A stretch of 64,000 bases of DNA from Marinibacterium anthonyi (GTDB lineage: Bacteria > Pseudomonadota > Alphaproteobacteria > Rhodobacterales > Rhodobacteraceae), in NCBI GenBank assembly GCA_003217735.2, contig CP031586.1, forward strand, positions 62,001-126,000, in the 5' to 3' direction. Positions 16,792 through 25,037 of this stretch are shown here, piece after piece. Position 1 is the stretch's first letter. Every line of letters begins with the position of its first letter. The translations under genes and the position numbers were made by a program. Under the pieces are notes generated by a model. It did not search any database and was not told the origin of the DNA. It saw only the letters and a list, made by a program, of their open reading frames with translations.

Positions 16792-17771
16792 GTACCGAAC
16801 CGCTGCTTGACGTGCGTGACCTGTGCGTCGGACTGATGCGCGAGGGCCGGGAGCTGCCCATCCTGCAGGACGTGTCCTTTCAGGTGATGCCGGGCGAAGT
16901 GCTTGGCATCGTGGGGGAAAGCGGGGCGGGCAAGTCGATGACCGGCGCCGCCGTCATCGACCTGATCGTGCCGCCCGTGCGCCGCACCAAGGGGTCGGTC
17001 GCTCTGGCGGGAACCCGGCTGGACCTGATGAGCGCGCCCCAGATCCGCCGCGTGCGCGGCAAGCGCATCGGCTACATCTTCCAGGACCCGATGACGTCGC
17101 TGAACCCGGTGCTGAGCATTGGCCGCCAGCTGACCGACACGATGCGCCGGCACCTGCCGGTGTCGAAGTCCCAGGCCAGGAAACGTGCGCTGGACTGGAT
17201 CGCCCGCGTCGGCCTGCCCGACCCGGCCCGCGTCTTCGCCGCCGCCCCGCATGAATTGTCCGGCGGTCAGCGCCAGCGGATCGTCATCGCCCTGGCATTG
17301 TGTGCGGAACCCGAACTGGTGATCGCGGACGAACCCACCACCGCGCTGGACGTGTCAGTGCAGGCGCACATGCTGCAACTGCTGCGCGACCTGCACAAGG
17401 AAACCGGGACGGCCATGATGCTGATCACCCACGACCTGGGCGTCATCGCCAAGATGGCCGACCGCGTGGCGGTGTTCTATGCCGGGCGGCTGGTCGAAAG
17501 CGGGCCGACGGAAACCGTCATGGCCCGCCCCGAACACCCCTATACCGCCGGCCTGATGGGCGCGACGCCCGCCGTGGACGAGACCGGCGCGATGCGGGTG
17601 CGGGCGATCCCGGGGTCGATGCCGTCCATCGGCGCGCTGCCCCCCGGCTGCGCCTTCCACCCCCGCTGCCTGCGCGCGGCCGACCGCTGCAAGGCCGATA
17701 TCCCGGCGCTGAGCAATGGTGCCGCCTGCCATTTCCCCCTGAGCTTGGAGCCGCACCATGAGCCAAAGTGA
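16788..17771 (+). CDS. ABC transporter ATP-binding protein, DppD type
   Basis: The start at 16788 gives 327 residues. Walker A is GESGAGKS at 43-50, the signature is LSGGQRQR, Walker B is LVIADEPT, and the H-loop is LITHDLG. The C-terminal segment with cysteines (PPGCAFHPRC) is the oligopeptide/dipeptide transporter extension. It forms a heterodimer with the protein encoded at 17758-18714, whose gene overlaps by 14 bases. Confidence 0.93.
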   Translation: MSTEPLLDVRDLCVGLMREGRELPILQDVSFQVMPGEVLGIVGESGAGKSMTGAAVIDLIVPPVRRTKGSVALAGTRLDLMSAPQIRRVRGKRIGYIFQDPMTSLNPVLSIGRQLTDTMRRHLPVSKSQARKRALDWIARVGLPDPARVFAAAPHELSGGQRQRIVIALALCAEPELVIADEPTTALDVSVQAHMLQLLRDLHKETGTAMMLITHDLGVIAKMADRVAVFYAGRLVESGPTETVMARPEHPYTAGLMGATPAVDETGAMRVRAIPGSMPSIGALPPGCAFHPRCLRAADRCKADIPALSNGAACHFPLSLEPHHEPK

Positions 17772-18714
17772 CGTGCTGGTCGTAAACCGGGTGTCGAAGA
17801 CCTTCGGCGGTCGGGCAAGCACCCTGGAAAAGCTGCTGGGGCGCAAGCCCAAGGGCCTGAAGGCCGTGCGCGACGTGAGCTTTTCGATCCGCAAGGGCGA
17901 GGTTCTGGGGCTGGTGGGCGAGTCGGGCTGTGGCAAATCCACCCTGGCGCGGATGACCGCCGGGCTGATGGCGCCGACCGAAGGCGAGATCGGGCGCGGG
18001 CCGGTCGAAACGCGGGAACAGATGATCTTTCAGGATCCGTTTTCCTCGCTGAACCCGCGCTGGCGGGTGCGCGACATCGTCGCCGAACCGATCCGCACCC
18101 ACCGGCTGCGCGCCGAACAGGACATCCCCGCCCGCGTCGGCGAACTGCTGGAACAGGTGGGCCTGTCCGCGGCGGATGGCGAGAAGTTTCCCCAGGCGTT
18201 TTCCGGCGGTCAGCGTCAACGGATCTCGATCGCCCGCGCGCTGGCCGGGGAACCGGCGTTCCTGATCCTCGATGAGCCGACCTCGGCGCTGGACGTGTCG
18301 GTGCAGGCGCAGATCCTCGACCTGCTGAAGGATCTGCAGACGCGCTATCACCTGACGTCGCTGTTCATCACCCACAACCTGCCGGTGGTGCGCCTGATGG
18401 CCGACCGGATCGGCGTGATGTACCTGGGCGAACTGGTCGAACTGGCCCCGGCGGAACAGGTCTTCAACGCCCCCCGCCATCCCTACACGCGGCTGCTGAT
18501 CGATGCGGCGCCGTCGCTGGATGCCCACGACCGCACCCTGCACCCCATCCCCGGAGAGCTGCCGGACCCGTCCAGCCCGCCTTCGGGCTGCACCTTCCGC
18601 ACCCGCTGCCCCTTTGCGCAGGAGATCTGCACGAAGGAGCGTCCGCCGCTGCGTAACGAGGACGGGCGGCAATGGCGCTGCCATTTCACCCCCGACCTCT
18701 CGGCCACCCTTTGA
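17758..18714 (+). CDS. ABC transporter ATP-binding protein, DppF type
   Basis: This 318-residue protein has Walker A GESGCGKST at 54-62, signature FSGGQRQR, Walker B LILDEPTSALD, H-loop FITHNLP, and the same cysteine-bearing C-terminal extension (SGCTFRTRCPFA). An inserted stretch of about ten residues (near 22-32) before the first strand is common in DppF proteins. It is the second ATPase of the peptide-type importer. Confidence 0.93.
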   Translation: MSQSDVLVVNRVSKTFGGRASTLEKLLGRKPKGLKAVRDVSFSIRKGEVLGLVGESGCGKSTLARMTAGLMAPTEGEIGRGPVETREQMIFQDPFSSLNPRWRVRDIVAEPIRTHRLRAEQDIPARVGELLEQVGLSAADGEKFPQAFSGGQRQRISIARALAGEPAFLILDEPTSALDVSVQAQILDLLKDLQTRYHLTSLFITHNLPVVRLMADRIGVMYLGELVELAPAEQVFNAPRHPYTRLLIDAAPSLDAHDRTLHPIPGELPDPSSPPSGCTFRTRCPFAQEICTKERPPLRNEDGRQWRCHFTPDLSATL

Positions 18715-18742
18715 TCCAATTCTGCATTCCAAGAGACTGAAC

Positions 18743-19936
18743 ATGAAACGACTTTCCCTGGACCCGACCTCGGCGCTGGCGCAGGTGCGCGGCAACCTCA
18801 TCGATATCGAGACCGAGAACATCGCGGTCCTGGCGTCCCGCGCGGCGGGGATCGATGACCTGATCCCGCTGTGGTACGGCGAAGGCGACCTGGTCACCCC
18901 CGAACCGATCCGTGCGGCTGCGCAGGCGAGCCTGGCAAAGGGCGAAACCTTCTATGTTCCGCAAATGGAAGGCCGGCCGGATCTGTCGGCGGCGCTGGCG
19001 ACCTATCAGTCGCGGCTGCACGGCATCACGCTGGGCGAAGACCGCAGCACGGTGACCCCGGGCGGCATGCAGGCGGTGCACCTGGCCTGTTCCCTGATGC
19101 TCGAGGCGGGAACGAACGCGGTCTACGTGGAGCCGCAATGGCCCAACATCCGCCAGTCGATCCAGCTGGCGGGTGCCGAGCCGCGCGCCGTGTCGCTGGA
19201 AATGAAGGACGGCGACTGGCAGCTGGACCTGGACAAGGTCTTTGACGCCTGCGACGCGCGGACCCGGGCAATCATCCTGTCGACCCCGTCGAACCCCTGC
19301 GGCTGGACCGCCACGCCCGAGATCTTCGAGGCTCTGATCGCCTTCTCGCGCCGCACCGGCGTCTGGATCATCTCGGACGAGGTCTATTCCCGCCTGACCG
19401 GAGACGGCAAGGCCGCGCCCTCGCTGCTGCAGGTGGCCGGGCCTGAGGATCTGGCGCTTTGCATCAACGGGTTCTCCAAGGCCTGGGCGATGACCGGCTG
19501 GCGGATCGGCTGGCTGAACCACCCCGCGTCGGTCGCGCCGGTGATCCGGGCGATGACGCAATACGTCAACTCGGGCACCGCCGCTTTCGTGCAGGCCGGC
19601 GCCGTGGCGGCACTCGAACAGGGCGAGCCGATTGTCGACCTGGTCCGGGGCCGCTGCCGCAAGGGGATGGATACCGCCTACGAGATCCTCGGCCGGTCCA
19701 ACCGCATCCGCCTGCCCGAAAAGCCCAAAGGCGGCATGTATGTCTTCTTCAGCGTCGAGGGCCAGCCCGACGCCCATGCCTTCTGCTCGGACATGGTGAC
19801 CGAGGCGCATGTGGGCCTCGCGCCCGGGGGGTTGTTCGGAGAGGATTTCCGGGGCCATGTCCGCATGTGCATCGCCCGCGAACACACCCAGATCGAAACC
19901 GCCTGCACCCGCGTTCTGGAAGCGCTTGGCGGCTGA
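18743..19936 (+). CDS. PLP-dependent aminotransferase, class I/II
   Basis: The ATG at 18743, 28 bases after the DppF stop, gives 397 residues of fold-type I aminotransferase. The PLP lysine is K246 in NGFSKAWAMTGW, D212 lies in SDEVYSRL, N184 in TPSNPCG, and a C-terminal arginine in GHVRMCIA would bind the substrate carboxylate. As the last gene of the import operon it could transaminate the amino acid released by the ArgE-like enzyme. The substrate side chain cannot be predicted. Confidence 0.9.
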   Translation: MKRLSLDPTSALAQVRGNLIDIETENIAVLASRAAGIDDLIPLWYGEGDLVTPEPIRAAAQASLAKGETFYVPQMEGRPDLSAALATYQSRLHGITLGEDRSTVTPGGMQAVHLACSLMLEAGTNAVYVEPQWPNIRQSIQLAGAEPRAVSLEMKDGDWQLDLDKVFDACDARTRAIILSTPSNPCGWTATPEIFEALIAFSRRTGVWIISDEVYSRLTGDGKAAPSLLQVAGPEDLALCINGFSKAWAMTGWRIGWLNHPASVAPVIRAMTQYVNSGTAAFVQAGAVAALEQGEPIVDLVRGRCRKGMDTAYEILGRSNRIRLPEKPKGGMYVFFSVEGQPDAHAFCSDMVTEAHVGLAPGGLFGEDFRGHVRMCIAREHTQIETACTRVLEALGG

Positions 19937-19943
19937 CGTCATG

Positions 19944-19968
19944 CCTGCCCGGGGTGTCCCCGGGCAGG
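19944..19968. terminator. bidirectional hairpin after the aminotransferase
   Basis: CCTGCCCGGGG (19944-19954) and CCCCGGGCAGG (19958-19968) pair perfectly over 11 bases around a TGT loop, followed on the plus strand by TCATTT. It lies between convergent stops at 19936 and 19973, so it probably ends both transcripts. Confidence 0.8.
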
Positions 19969-19972
19969 TCAT

Positions 19973-21457
19973 TTACCCTGCGCGATATTGCGGGATAGTG
20001 GCGAGGTAACCGCCATAGGCATCGGCATTGGGGGGCGTGAAGGTCTCGACCAGCGGGTTCGATCGTTTCCACTGCGTCGCCCCCATGTCCTGCATCAGCT
20101 CGTCGAAATGCCGGAAGTGGAAGGGTGCGGAACAGAGCCCGCCATAGACCTGCGCCGCCGGCCGTTCCTTGCGCCGCCAGTGCAGCATCTCGTCGATATT
20201 CGCCTCCATCTCGGCCTGCGACGGCTGTCGGGCCAGCTGGCCGTCCATGTAGCGCACCAGCCAGTTGGCGATCATCTCGGCCGAAAGCACCGTGCAGAAG
20301 GACGAGTTGAAGCCGACGAACCCCATGTCCGGCAGGTCCGGGTTCACCGACAGCCGGTAGGTCCGGTATTGCCCGTCGTCCTCGATCAGCTTGTCGCGGT
20401 GTTCCTGGGCCAGGTAGGGCACGCCCAGCTTCCAGCCCACGGCGAGGATCGACAGGTCGCAGGGGATCGTGTCGCCCGTGGTCAGCCTGACCTTGCCCGG
20501 CTCATAGCTGTCGATACTGCCGATGACGGGCGTGATCCGGCCCGCGTTCATCTCTTCGAACAGGCCCGGCGTCACGATGGGCAGGGAACAGGATGCGTCC
20601 TTTTCGATGGGCCCATCGGGGACCATGTTGTGTTTCTTCAGCCCCAACTGCAGCTTCAGCAGCGTTTCCAGCCCCCGGAAGTTGGCCCAGACCAGCGGCT
20701 TGGTGATCGCCGCCATCACCCGGGCCATTGGCCCGCGCCCCCAGCCGTTGAACTGCATCTCCTGCGCGCGCATGTAAAGCAGCCGCTTGAAGTTGATGCC
20801 GCCCACGAAATAGGGGATCCGCCAGACGTTTTCCCGGTAGACCAGGTGCACCGAAGCCGCCCCGTTCTTTGCGGCGTTCACCGCGATATCGGTGCCGGAT
20901 TTGGACGCGCCCAACACGACCACATGCTTGCCCGTGCAGATCGCGGGATCGGTGTAATCCGACGAATGCAGGACCTGCCCGCCGGCCTGCGTAAACGCCT
21001 CCTGCCCGGGGTGGGTCAGGATGTTCTTGTCGGAAAACTGCCCCGTGGCGACGACGACGAAATCGAAATCCTCGGACCATTGGTTCGACCCGGATCGCAG
21101 CGTCAGCGTCCAGCCCGACCCGTCCGCGCGGCGGTCCATCGACAGAACCTCGGTGTTCAGCCGGAACAGCCGCGCCAGCCGGTGCTTGTCGGCATAGGCG
21201 TGCAGATAGGCATGCACCTGCGGGCCCTTGGGCCATTCGGGGTAGTCGTCCGGCATCGGCAGATCGGTGAAACGGTACAGATCCTTCGGCGATTGCGTCT
21301 GCACGTCCGGGTAGGACCGCGACAGTTCCCACACGCCTCCGAAATCGGGACTGCGTTCGAACCCGCAGACCCGGTGCCCCTTTTCGTCAAAGGCCTTCGC
21401 GGCGGCGAGGCCCGATACCCCGCCGCCGATCACGGCCACTTTCTTGCGACTGACCAT
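19973..21457 (-). CDS. FAD/NAD(P)-dependent monooxygenase-like protein (FMO family)
   Basis: This 494-residue protein has two dinucleotide-binding motifs: IGGGVSGLAAA at 10-20 for FAD and VVVLGASKSGTDIA at about 177-190 for NADP. Their spacing matches flavin-containing monooxygenases. The usual FMO fingerprint F-x-G-x3-H-x3-Y is not clear; ATGQFSDKN stands at the site where the linker is expected. FMOs oxygenate nitrogen, sulfur or ketone carbons. The gene follows the cupin at 21467-21904 by nine bases, so the two form one unit. That cupin has a relative beside another flavoprotein at 31029. Confidence 0.82.
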   Translation of the reverse strand: MVSRKKVAVIGGGVSGLAAAKAFDEKGHRVCGFERSPDFGGVWELSRSYPDVQTQSPKDLYRFTDLPMPDDYPEWPKGPQVHAYLHAYADKHRLARLFRLNTEVLSMDRRADGSGWTLTLRSGSNQWSEDFDFVVVATGQFSDKNILTHPGQEAFTQAGGQVLHSSDYTDPAICTGKHVVVLGASKSGTDIAVNAAKNGAASVHLVYRENVWRIPYFVGGINFKRLLYMRAQEMQFNGWGRGPMARVMAAITKPLVWANFRGLETLLKLQLGLKKHNMVPDGPIEKDASCSLPIVTPGLFEEMNAGRITPVIGSIDSYEPGKVRLTTGDTIPCDLSILAVGWKLGVPYLAQEHRDKLIEDDGQYRTYRLSVNPDLPDMGFVGFNSSFCTVLSAEMIANWLVRYMDGQLARQPSQAEMEANIDEMLHWRRKERPAAQVYGGLCSAPFHFRHFDELMQDMGATQWKRSNPLVETFTPPNADAYGGYLATIPQYRAG

Positions 21458-21466
21458 GATGCGCCC

Positions 21467-21904
21467 TCACTCCGCCGGGGGCGGCAGGAAGTCGACTTCG
21501 TGCTCGGCCGAGATGCGCACCAGTTCCTCGGGATCGGTCACGCCGTCGAGCTGGGTGAACAGATCGAACAGCTTGCGCGACGGCGCGACGCCGAAGACGC
21601 AGGTCGCCTCAAGGCCCGAGCGGTTGAAGATGCCGTGTGCCACGCCCATCGGCATCCTGACCGTGTCGCCGGGGCCGGCCTTGTGCACGTCGGCGCCGAA
21701 TTCGATTTCCAGGTTGCCGGTCAGCATGACGATCCATTCGTCCTGCGTGGGGTGGATATGGGGCGGCACAAAGGTCCCGTCGGGGATGATCGCGTGCCAG
21801 ATCATGGCGTTCTCGCTCAGCAGCTTGGGCGTGTAGGTGTGGCCGACGACGTTCCACTGGCGGCCTTCGACGGATCCGTCGGATGGTGTGATGCCTGGTT
21901 CCAT
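21467..21904 (-). CDS. metal-binding cupin, paired with an FMO-like flavoprotein
   Basis: This 145-residue protein carries both cupin motifs in full canonical form: G-TFVPP-HIH-PTQD-E-WIVMLT-G and G-DTVRM-P-M-G-VA-H-GIF-N. The His, His, Glu, His metal site is therefore intact. It is clearly homologous to the cupin at 30578-31024: both share PPHIHP, VAPSRKLFDLF and EHEVDFLPP or a near match. A CAGGAGAAG ribosome site precedes the ATG. Both copies sit directly before a flavin monooxygenase gene, which suggests a common reaction pair. Dioxygenase, hydrolase-like or isomerase activity are all possible. Confidence 0.87.
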   Translation of the reverse strand: MEPGITPSDGSVEGRQWNVVGHTYTPKLLSENAMIWHAIIPDGTFVPPHIHPTQDEWIVMLTGNLEIEFGADVHKAGPGDTVRMPMGVAHGIFNRSGLEATCVFGVAPSRKLFDLFTQLDGVTDPEELVRISAEHEVDFLPPPAE

Positions 21905-22014
21905 GGCGGTCTTCTCCTGTTGATGCGGGACTCACGCGGTCCCGTCCGCACCAGAATGCGCCAGATTTCGGATGCGGCTTATCCAGATTGCGAATCCGAT
22001 TGCTGCGGTAGTGC

Positions 22015-22026
22015 TTCAAGCTTGAA
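22015..22026. promoter_or_regulatory. TTCAAGCTTGAA palindrome between cupin and AraC genes
   Basis: A perfect 12-base palindrome lies in the 152-base divergent region, 31 bases before the AraC start. Its halves, TTCAAG and CTTGAA, are the core of the TATTTCAAGT motif seen at 24887, but here they abut with no spacer. It may be a variant site of the MarR regulator or an unrelated operator. Confidence 0.4.
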
Positions 22027-22056
22027 CTATTCAGGGCGCGCGCCCAGACTTTCAGC

Positions 22057-23067
22057 ATGGTTCAGCCCGCGCCCCGATCGCCGAAGGCCCTGCTGTCAGG
22101 TTTCCCCATCCTGCGGACCGATGACCTGTCCGAGGCGCGCGCCGTGGTCGGCCAGGCGTTCTGCGATCACCGGCTGGACATCCGGCGCGGCACCCGGTTG
22201 CAGGTCAGTCATGATCACGTGCGGGGCACCGGCCTGTCGCTGAACGCGCTAAGCTACGGACCCGAAGTCGACATTGATCCGGGCCAGTTGCAGCGGTTCT
22301 ACCTGCTGCAATTCCCGCTGGCCGGCGCGGCGGTGATCCGGCACCGGGGCGAAACCATCGAGGCGGGCCCCAAGACCGCCACCATCCTGAACCCGGACCG
22401 CGACACGCGGATGACCTGGGGCGACGGGTGCCGCAAGCTGCTGTTGCAGGTCAATCGCGACCACCTGGAACGGGTGGCCAAAGAGCTGATCGGCGGTTCC
22501 TTGCCCGGCGCGGTGCGGTTCGATCCGCGGGTGGATCTGACCGGGGCAGGGGGGCAGGCCCTGTTCCGCCGGGTGGTGGCCGCCGCCCGCGCTGCCACGG
22601 ATGGCGAGTTGTGGCGCGACGGCACCGGGCTGAACGAGGTCTGGGCCGAACGGGAACTGACCACGGTGCTGCTGGAAAGCCAGCCCAGCAACATCAGCCA
22701 CATGCTGTGGCGGGCGATGCGCGCGCCGACCCCGCGCGAGATGCGGCGCGCGCTGGACTACCTGCATGCGAACATGGCCGATCCGATCCGCGTCGAGGAT
22801 ATCGCCCGCGCGGCGGGGCTGAACGTGCGGTCGCTGCAACTGGGGTTCAAGGCGGCCTTCGCCATGTCGCCGATGCGCTACCTGCGCGACATCCGGCTGG
22901 ATGCGGCGCGGTACCGGCTGACACGGCGGCAGGGCCGCGAGGCGGTGTCCGAAGTCGCCTATTCGGTCGGGTTTTCCCACCTCGGCCGGTTCTCGCAGGA
23001 CTACCGCGCAAGGTTCGGCGCCAGCCCGAGTGCGGAGCAGGGCCGGGAAACTCCCCCGGCCCGCTGA
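22057..23067 (+). CDS. AraC-family regulator (XylS/AndR-like, AraC-binding-like N-terminal domain)
   Basis: This 336-residue protein has an N-terminal cupin-like sensor domain (about 30-200) and a C-terminal AraC double helix-turn-helix from about 225. The latter includes IRVEDIARAAGLNVRSLQLGF and the signature VAYSVGFSHLGRFSQDYRARFG. Size and layout match activators of aromatic-acid oxygenase operons such as XylS and AndR. It is divergent from the cupin-FMO pair and ends exactly where the convergent CoA-ligase gene ends. Activation of the cupin-FMO genes is the simplest hypothesis. Confidence 0.88.
   Translation: MVQPAPRSPKALLSGFPILRTDDLSEARAVVGQAFCDHRLDIRRGTRLQVSHDHVRGTGLSLNALSYGPEVDIDPGQLQRFYLLQFPLAGAAVIRHRGETIEAGPKTATILNPDRDTRMTWGDGCRKLLLQVNRDHLERVAKELIGGSLPGAVRFDPRVDLTGAGGQALFRRVVAAARAATDGELWRDGTGLNEVWAERELTTVLLESQPSNISHMLWRAMRAPTPREMRRALDYLHANMADPIRVEDIARAAGLNVRSLQLGFKAAFAMSPMRYLRDIRLDAARYRLTRRQGREAVSEVAYSVGFSHLGRFSQDYRARFGASPSAEQGRETPPAR
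23041..23061. terminator. hairpin at the convergent end of AraC and ligase genes
   Basis: GGCCGGG (23041-23047) and CCCGGCC (23055-23061) can pair. The hairpin lies inside the last codons of the AraC gene, whose stop directly abuts the stop of the minus-strand ligase gene. No T-run follows. It may terminate one or both messages. Confidence 0.4.
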
Positions 23068-24699
23068 TCAGGCCTTCAGGCGGAACCGCTGGATCTTGCC
23101 GGATTCGGTCTTGGGCAGGGCATCGGTGAACTGCACGGAACGCGGGTACTTGTAGGGCGCGATCGTCGCTTTCACGTGTTCCTGCAAGGCCTTGGCCAGC
23201 TTGTCGCCCGGCTCGTGCCCTTCGGCGACGACCACGTGCGCTTCGACGATATGGCCGCGATCCTCATCCGGCTTGCCGATCACCGCGCATTCCAGGACGG
23301 CGGGGTGCGACAGCAGGGCGGCTTCGACCTCGGGTCCGGCGATGTTGTAGCCCGACGACACGATCATGTCGTCGTTGCGGGCGGCGAAATGCAGGTAGCC
23401 GTCTTCGTCCATGACAAAGGCGTCGCCAGTGATGTTCCAGCCGTCCAGCACGTAGTTCGTCTGCCTTTCGTCGGCCATGTAACGGCACCCGATCGGTCCG
23501 CGCACGGCCAGCCGCCCGGTGGTGCCGCGCGGCACCTCGTTGCCCGTGTCGTCGATCACCTTGGCCTCGTAGCCGGTCACCGGCTTGCCGGTGCAGGCGG
23601 GGCGGTGGTCGTCGAAGCGGTTGGTGACGAAGATATGCAGCATCTCGGTGGCGCCGATCCCGTCCAGCATCGGCTTGCCGGTCTTTTCGATCCATTCCTC
23701 GTAGACCGGCGCGGGCAGGGTTTCCCCGGCCGACACGGCGGCGCGCAGCGACGACAGGTCGGCGCCTTCGTCCATGGCGCGCAGCATGACGCGATAGGCG
23801 GTGGGGGCGGTGAAGCTGACGGTCGCGCGGTACTTCTGGATGATCTCGATCATGTTCGGCGGGCTGGCGTTTTCCAGCAAGGCCGCCGCCGCGCCGAAGC
23901 GCAGCGGGAACACCGCCAGACCACCCAGGCCGAAGGTGAAGGCCAGCGGCGGGGACCCGACAAAGACATCCTCGGGCGTGACGTTCAGCACTTCCTTGGC
24001 ATAGCCGTCGGCGATGATCAGGATATCGCGGTGGAAATGCATCGTGGCCTTGGGCGACCCGGTGGTTCCCGACGTGAAGCCCAGCAGCGCCACGTCATCG
24101 CGCCCCGTTTTCACCGCCTCGAATGTCACCGGTTTTTCCAGCGCCAGCCGGTCCAGTTCGGCGTCGTGGTTGGACGTTCCGTCGAATCCCACAACCTTTT
24201 CAAGGTATTCCGATGTCTTGGCGCAGGCCGTCATCTCGTCCATCAGGCGGGTGTCGCAGAAGGCGAACTGCACATGGGCCTTGTCGACGATGGCCGTCAG
24301 CTCTCCGTGGCGCAGCAGGGGCATGGTGTTGACCACCACCGCGCCGGCCTTGGTGGCGGCCAGCCAGACCGCGACCATCGCCGGGTTGTTGGCCGACCGG
24401 ATCAGCACGCGGTTGCCGGGCTTGACGCCCAGGTCCTCGACCATGGCGTGAGCCAGGCGGTTGGTCCAGTCCGACAACTCCTTGTAGGTGCGCCGCCGGC
24501 CATTGCCGATCAGCGCGGTGCGGTCGCCGTAGCCCTTTGCCACCACGGCATCGGTCAGTTCGACGCCCGCGTTCAGGTATTCGGGATAGTCGAACCCGTC
24601 CATCAACAGGTCGGGCCACTGGTGGGCGGGTGGCAGGTGATCGCGAGTGTAGGTATCGACATGGGCCGTCGGGCCCAGGGTAAGGGACTGGGGTGCCAT
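23068..24699 (-). CDS. benzoate-CoA-ligase family enzyme, 2-aminobenzoate-CoA ligase-like
   Basis: The start at 24699 gives 543 residues; the open frame continues 40 codons upstream but those look non-coding. The AMP-binding motif is FTSGTTGSPKATM at 208-220, the GIGATEM segment follows, and the catalytic lysine is K535 in LPKTESGKIQRF. The N-terminal stretch TAHVDTYTRDHLPP and the overall length are those of 2-aminobenzoate/benzoate-CoA ligases. The enzyme would make an aromatic acyl-CoA from acid, ATP and CoA. The two-domain flavoprotein at 4729 needs such a substrate, and both genes carry the same promoter motif. It is divergent from the hydrolase at 25038. Confidence 0.87.
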   Translation of the reverse strand: MAPQSLTLGPTAHVDTYTRDHLPPAHQWPDLLMDGFDYPEYLNAGVELTDAVVAKGYGDRTALIGNGRRRTYKELSDWTNRLAHAMVEDLGVKPGNRVLIRSANNPAMVAVWLAATKAGAVVVNTMPLLRHGELTAIVDKAHVQFAFCDTRLMDEMTACAKTSEYLEKVVGFDGTSNHDAELDRLALEKPVTFEAVKTGRDDVALLGFTSGTTGSPKATMHFHRDILIIADGYAKEVLNVTPEDVFVGSPPLAFTFGLGGLAVFPLRFGAAAALLENASPPNMIEIIQKYRATVSFTAPTAYRVMLRAMDEGADLSSLRAAVSAGETLPAPVYEEWIEKTGKPMLDGIGATEMLHIFVTNRFDDHRPACTGKPVTGYEAKVIDDTGNEVPRGTTGRLAVRGPIGCRYMADERQTNYVLDGWNITGDAFVMDEDGYLHFAARNDDMIVSSGYNIAGPEVEAALLSHPAVLECAVIGKPDEDRGHIVEAHVVVAEGHEPGDKLAKALQEHVKATIAPYKYPRSVQFTDALPKTESGKIQRFRLKA

Positions 24700-25037
24700 A
24701 TTGGTGTTTCGAACTCCCTGTTGCCGGTCGATGCCGGCCGTTTTTTTGTTCGGCCCCCCCGACGCGGCATTGCACGCGGAGGGATGGCAATGATCGCGTT
24801 CCGGATGTCTGAATTGCACCGCGACCCAGGTGGCCCCGGGTCAGGAATCTGAAGCCTATGCCAAAAGGCTAGGCAGGCCGTTTTTTTATTTCAAGTAAAA
24901 AAAGTTTGGACTTGAAATACATCCCGGCCCGCGCAACGCTTGCTTCGAGGGTGGGCAAAACGCGCTTGGAACTTGGCAGGCGCGATTTGTAAAACATGGG
25001 AATCACCGAAGAATCCCACGTGGACAAGGAGTTTGAC
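24700..25037. other. 338-base divergent promoter region
   Basis: This region separates the ligase (minus) from the alpha/beta hydrolase (plus). It holds a perfect spaced inverted repeat at 24887-24919 within an AT-rich stretch unlike the rest of the window. Codons upstream of either chosen start do not resemble protein, and I see no additional gene. Confidence 0.7.
24887..24919. promoter_or_regulatory. perfect spaced inverted repeat, candidate MarR operator
   Basis: TATTTCAAGT (24887-24896) and ACTTGAAATA (24910-24919) are exact reverse complements separated by 13 bases. The spacing places their centres 23 bases apart, about two helical turns. The right half equals the half-site before the MarR gene (9040-9049) and nearly equals that before the flavoprotein gene (4670-4679). 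It lies between divergent genes, so one bound protein could control both. Confidence 0.65.

Noticed and set aside
19988-22243. 751-codon plus-strand open frame opposite the FMO-like and cupin genes
   Set aside because: It spans two real genes and a promoter region and resembles no protein family.
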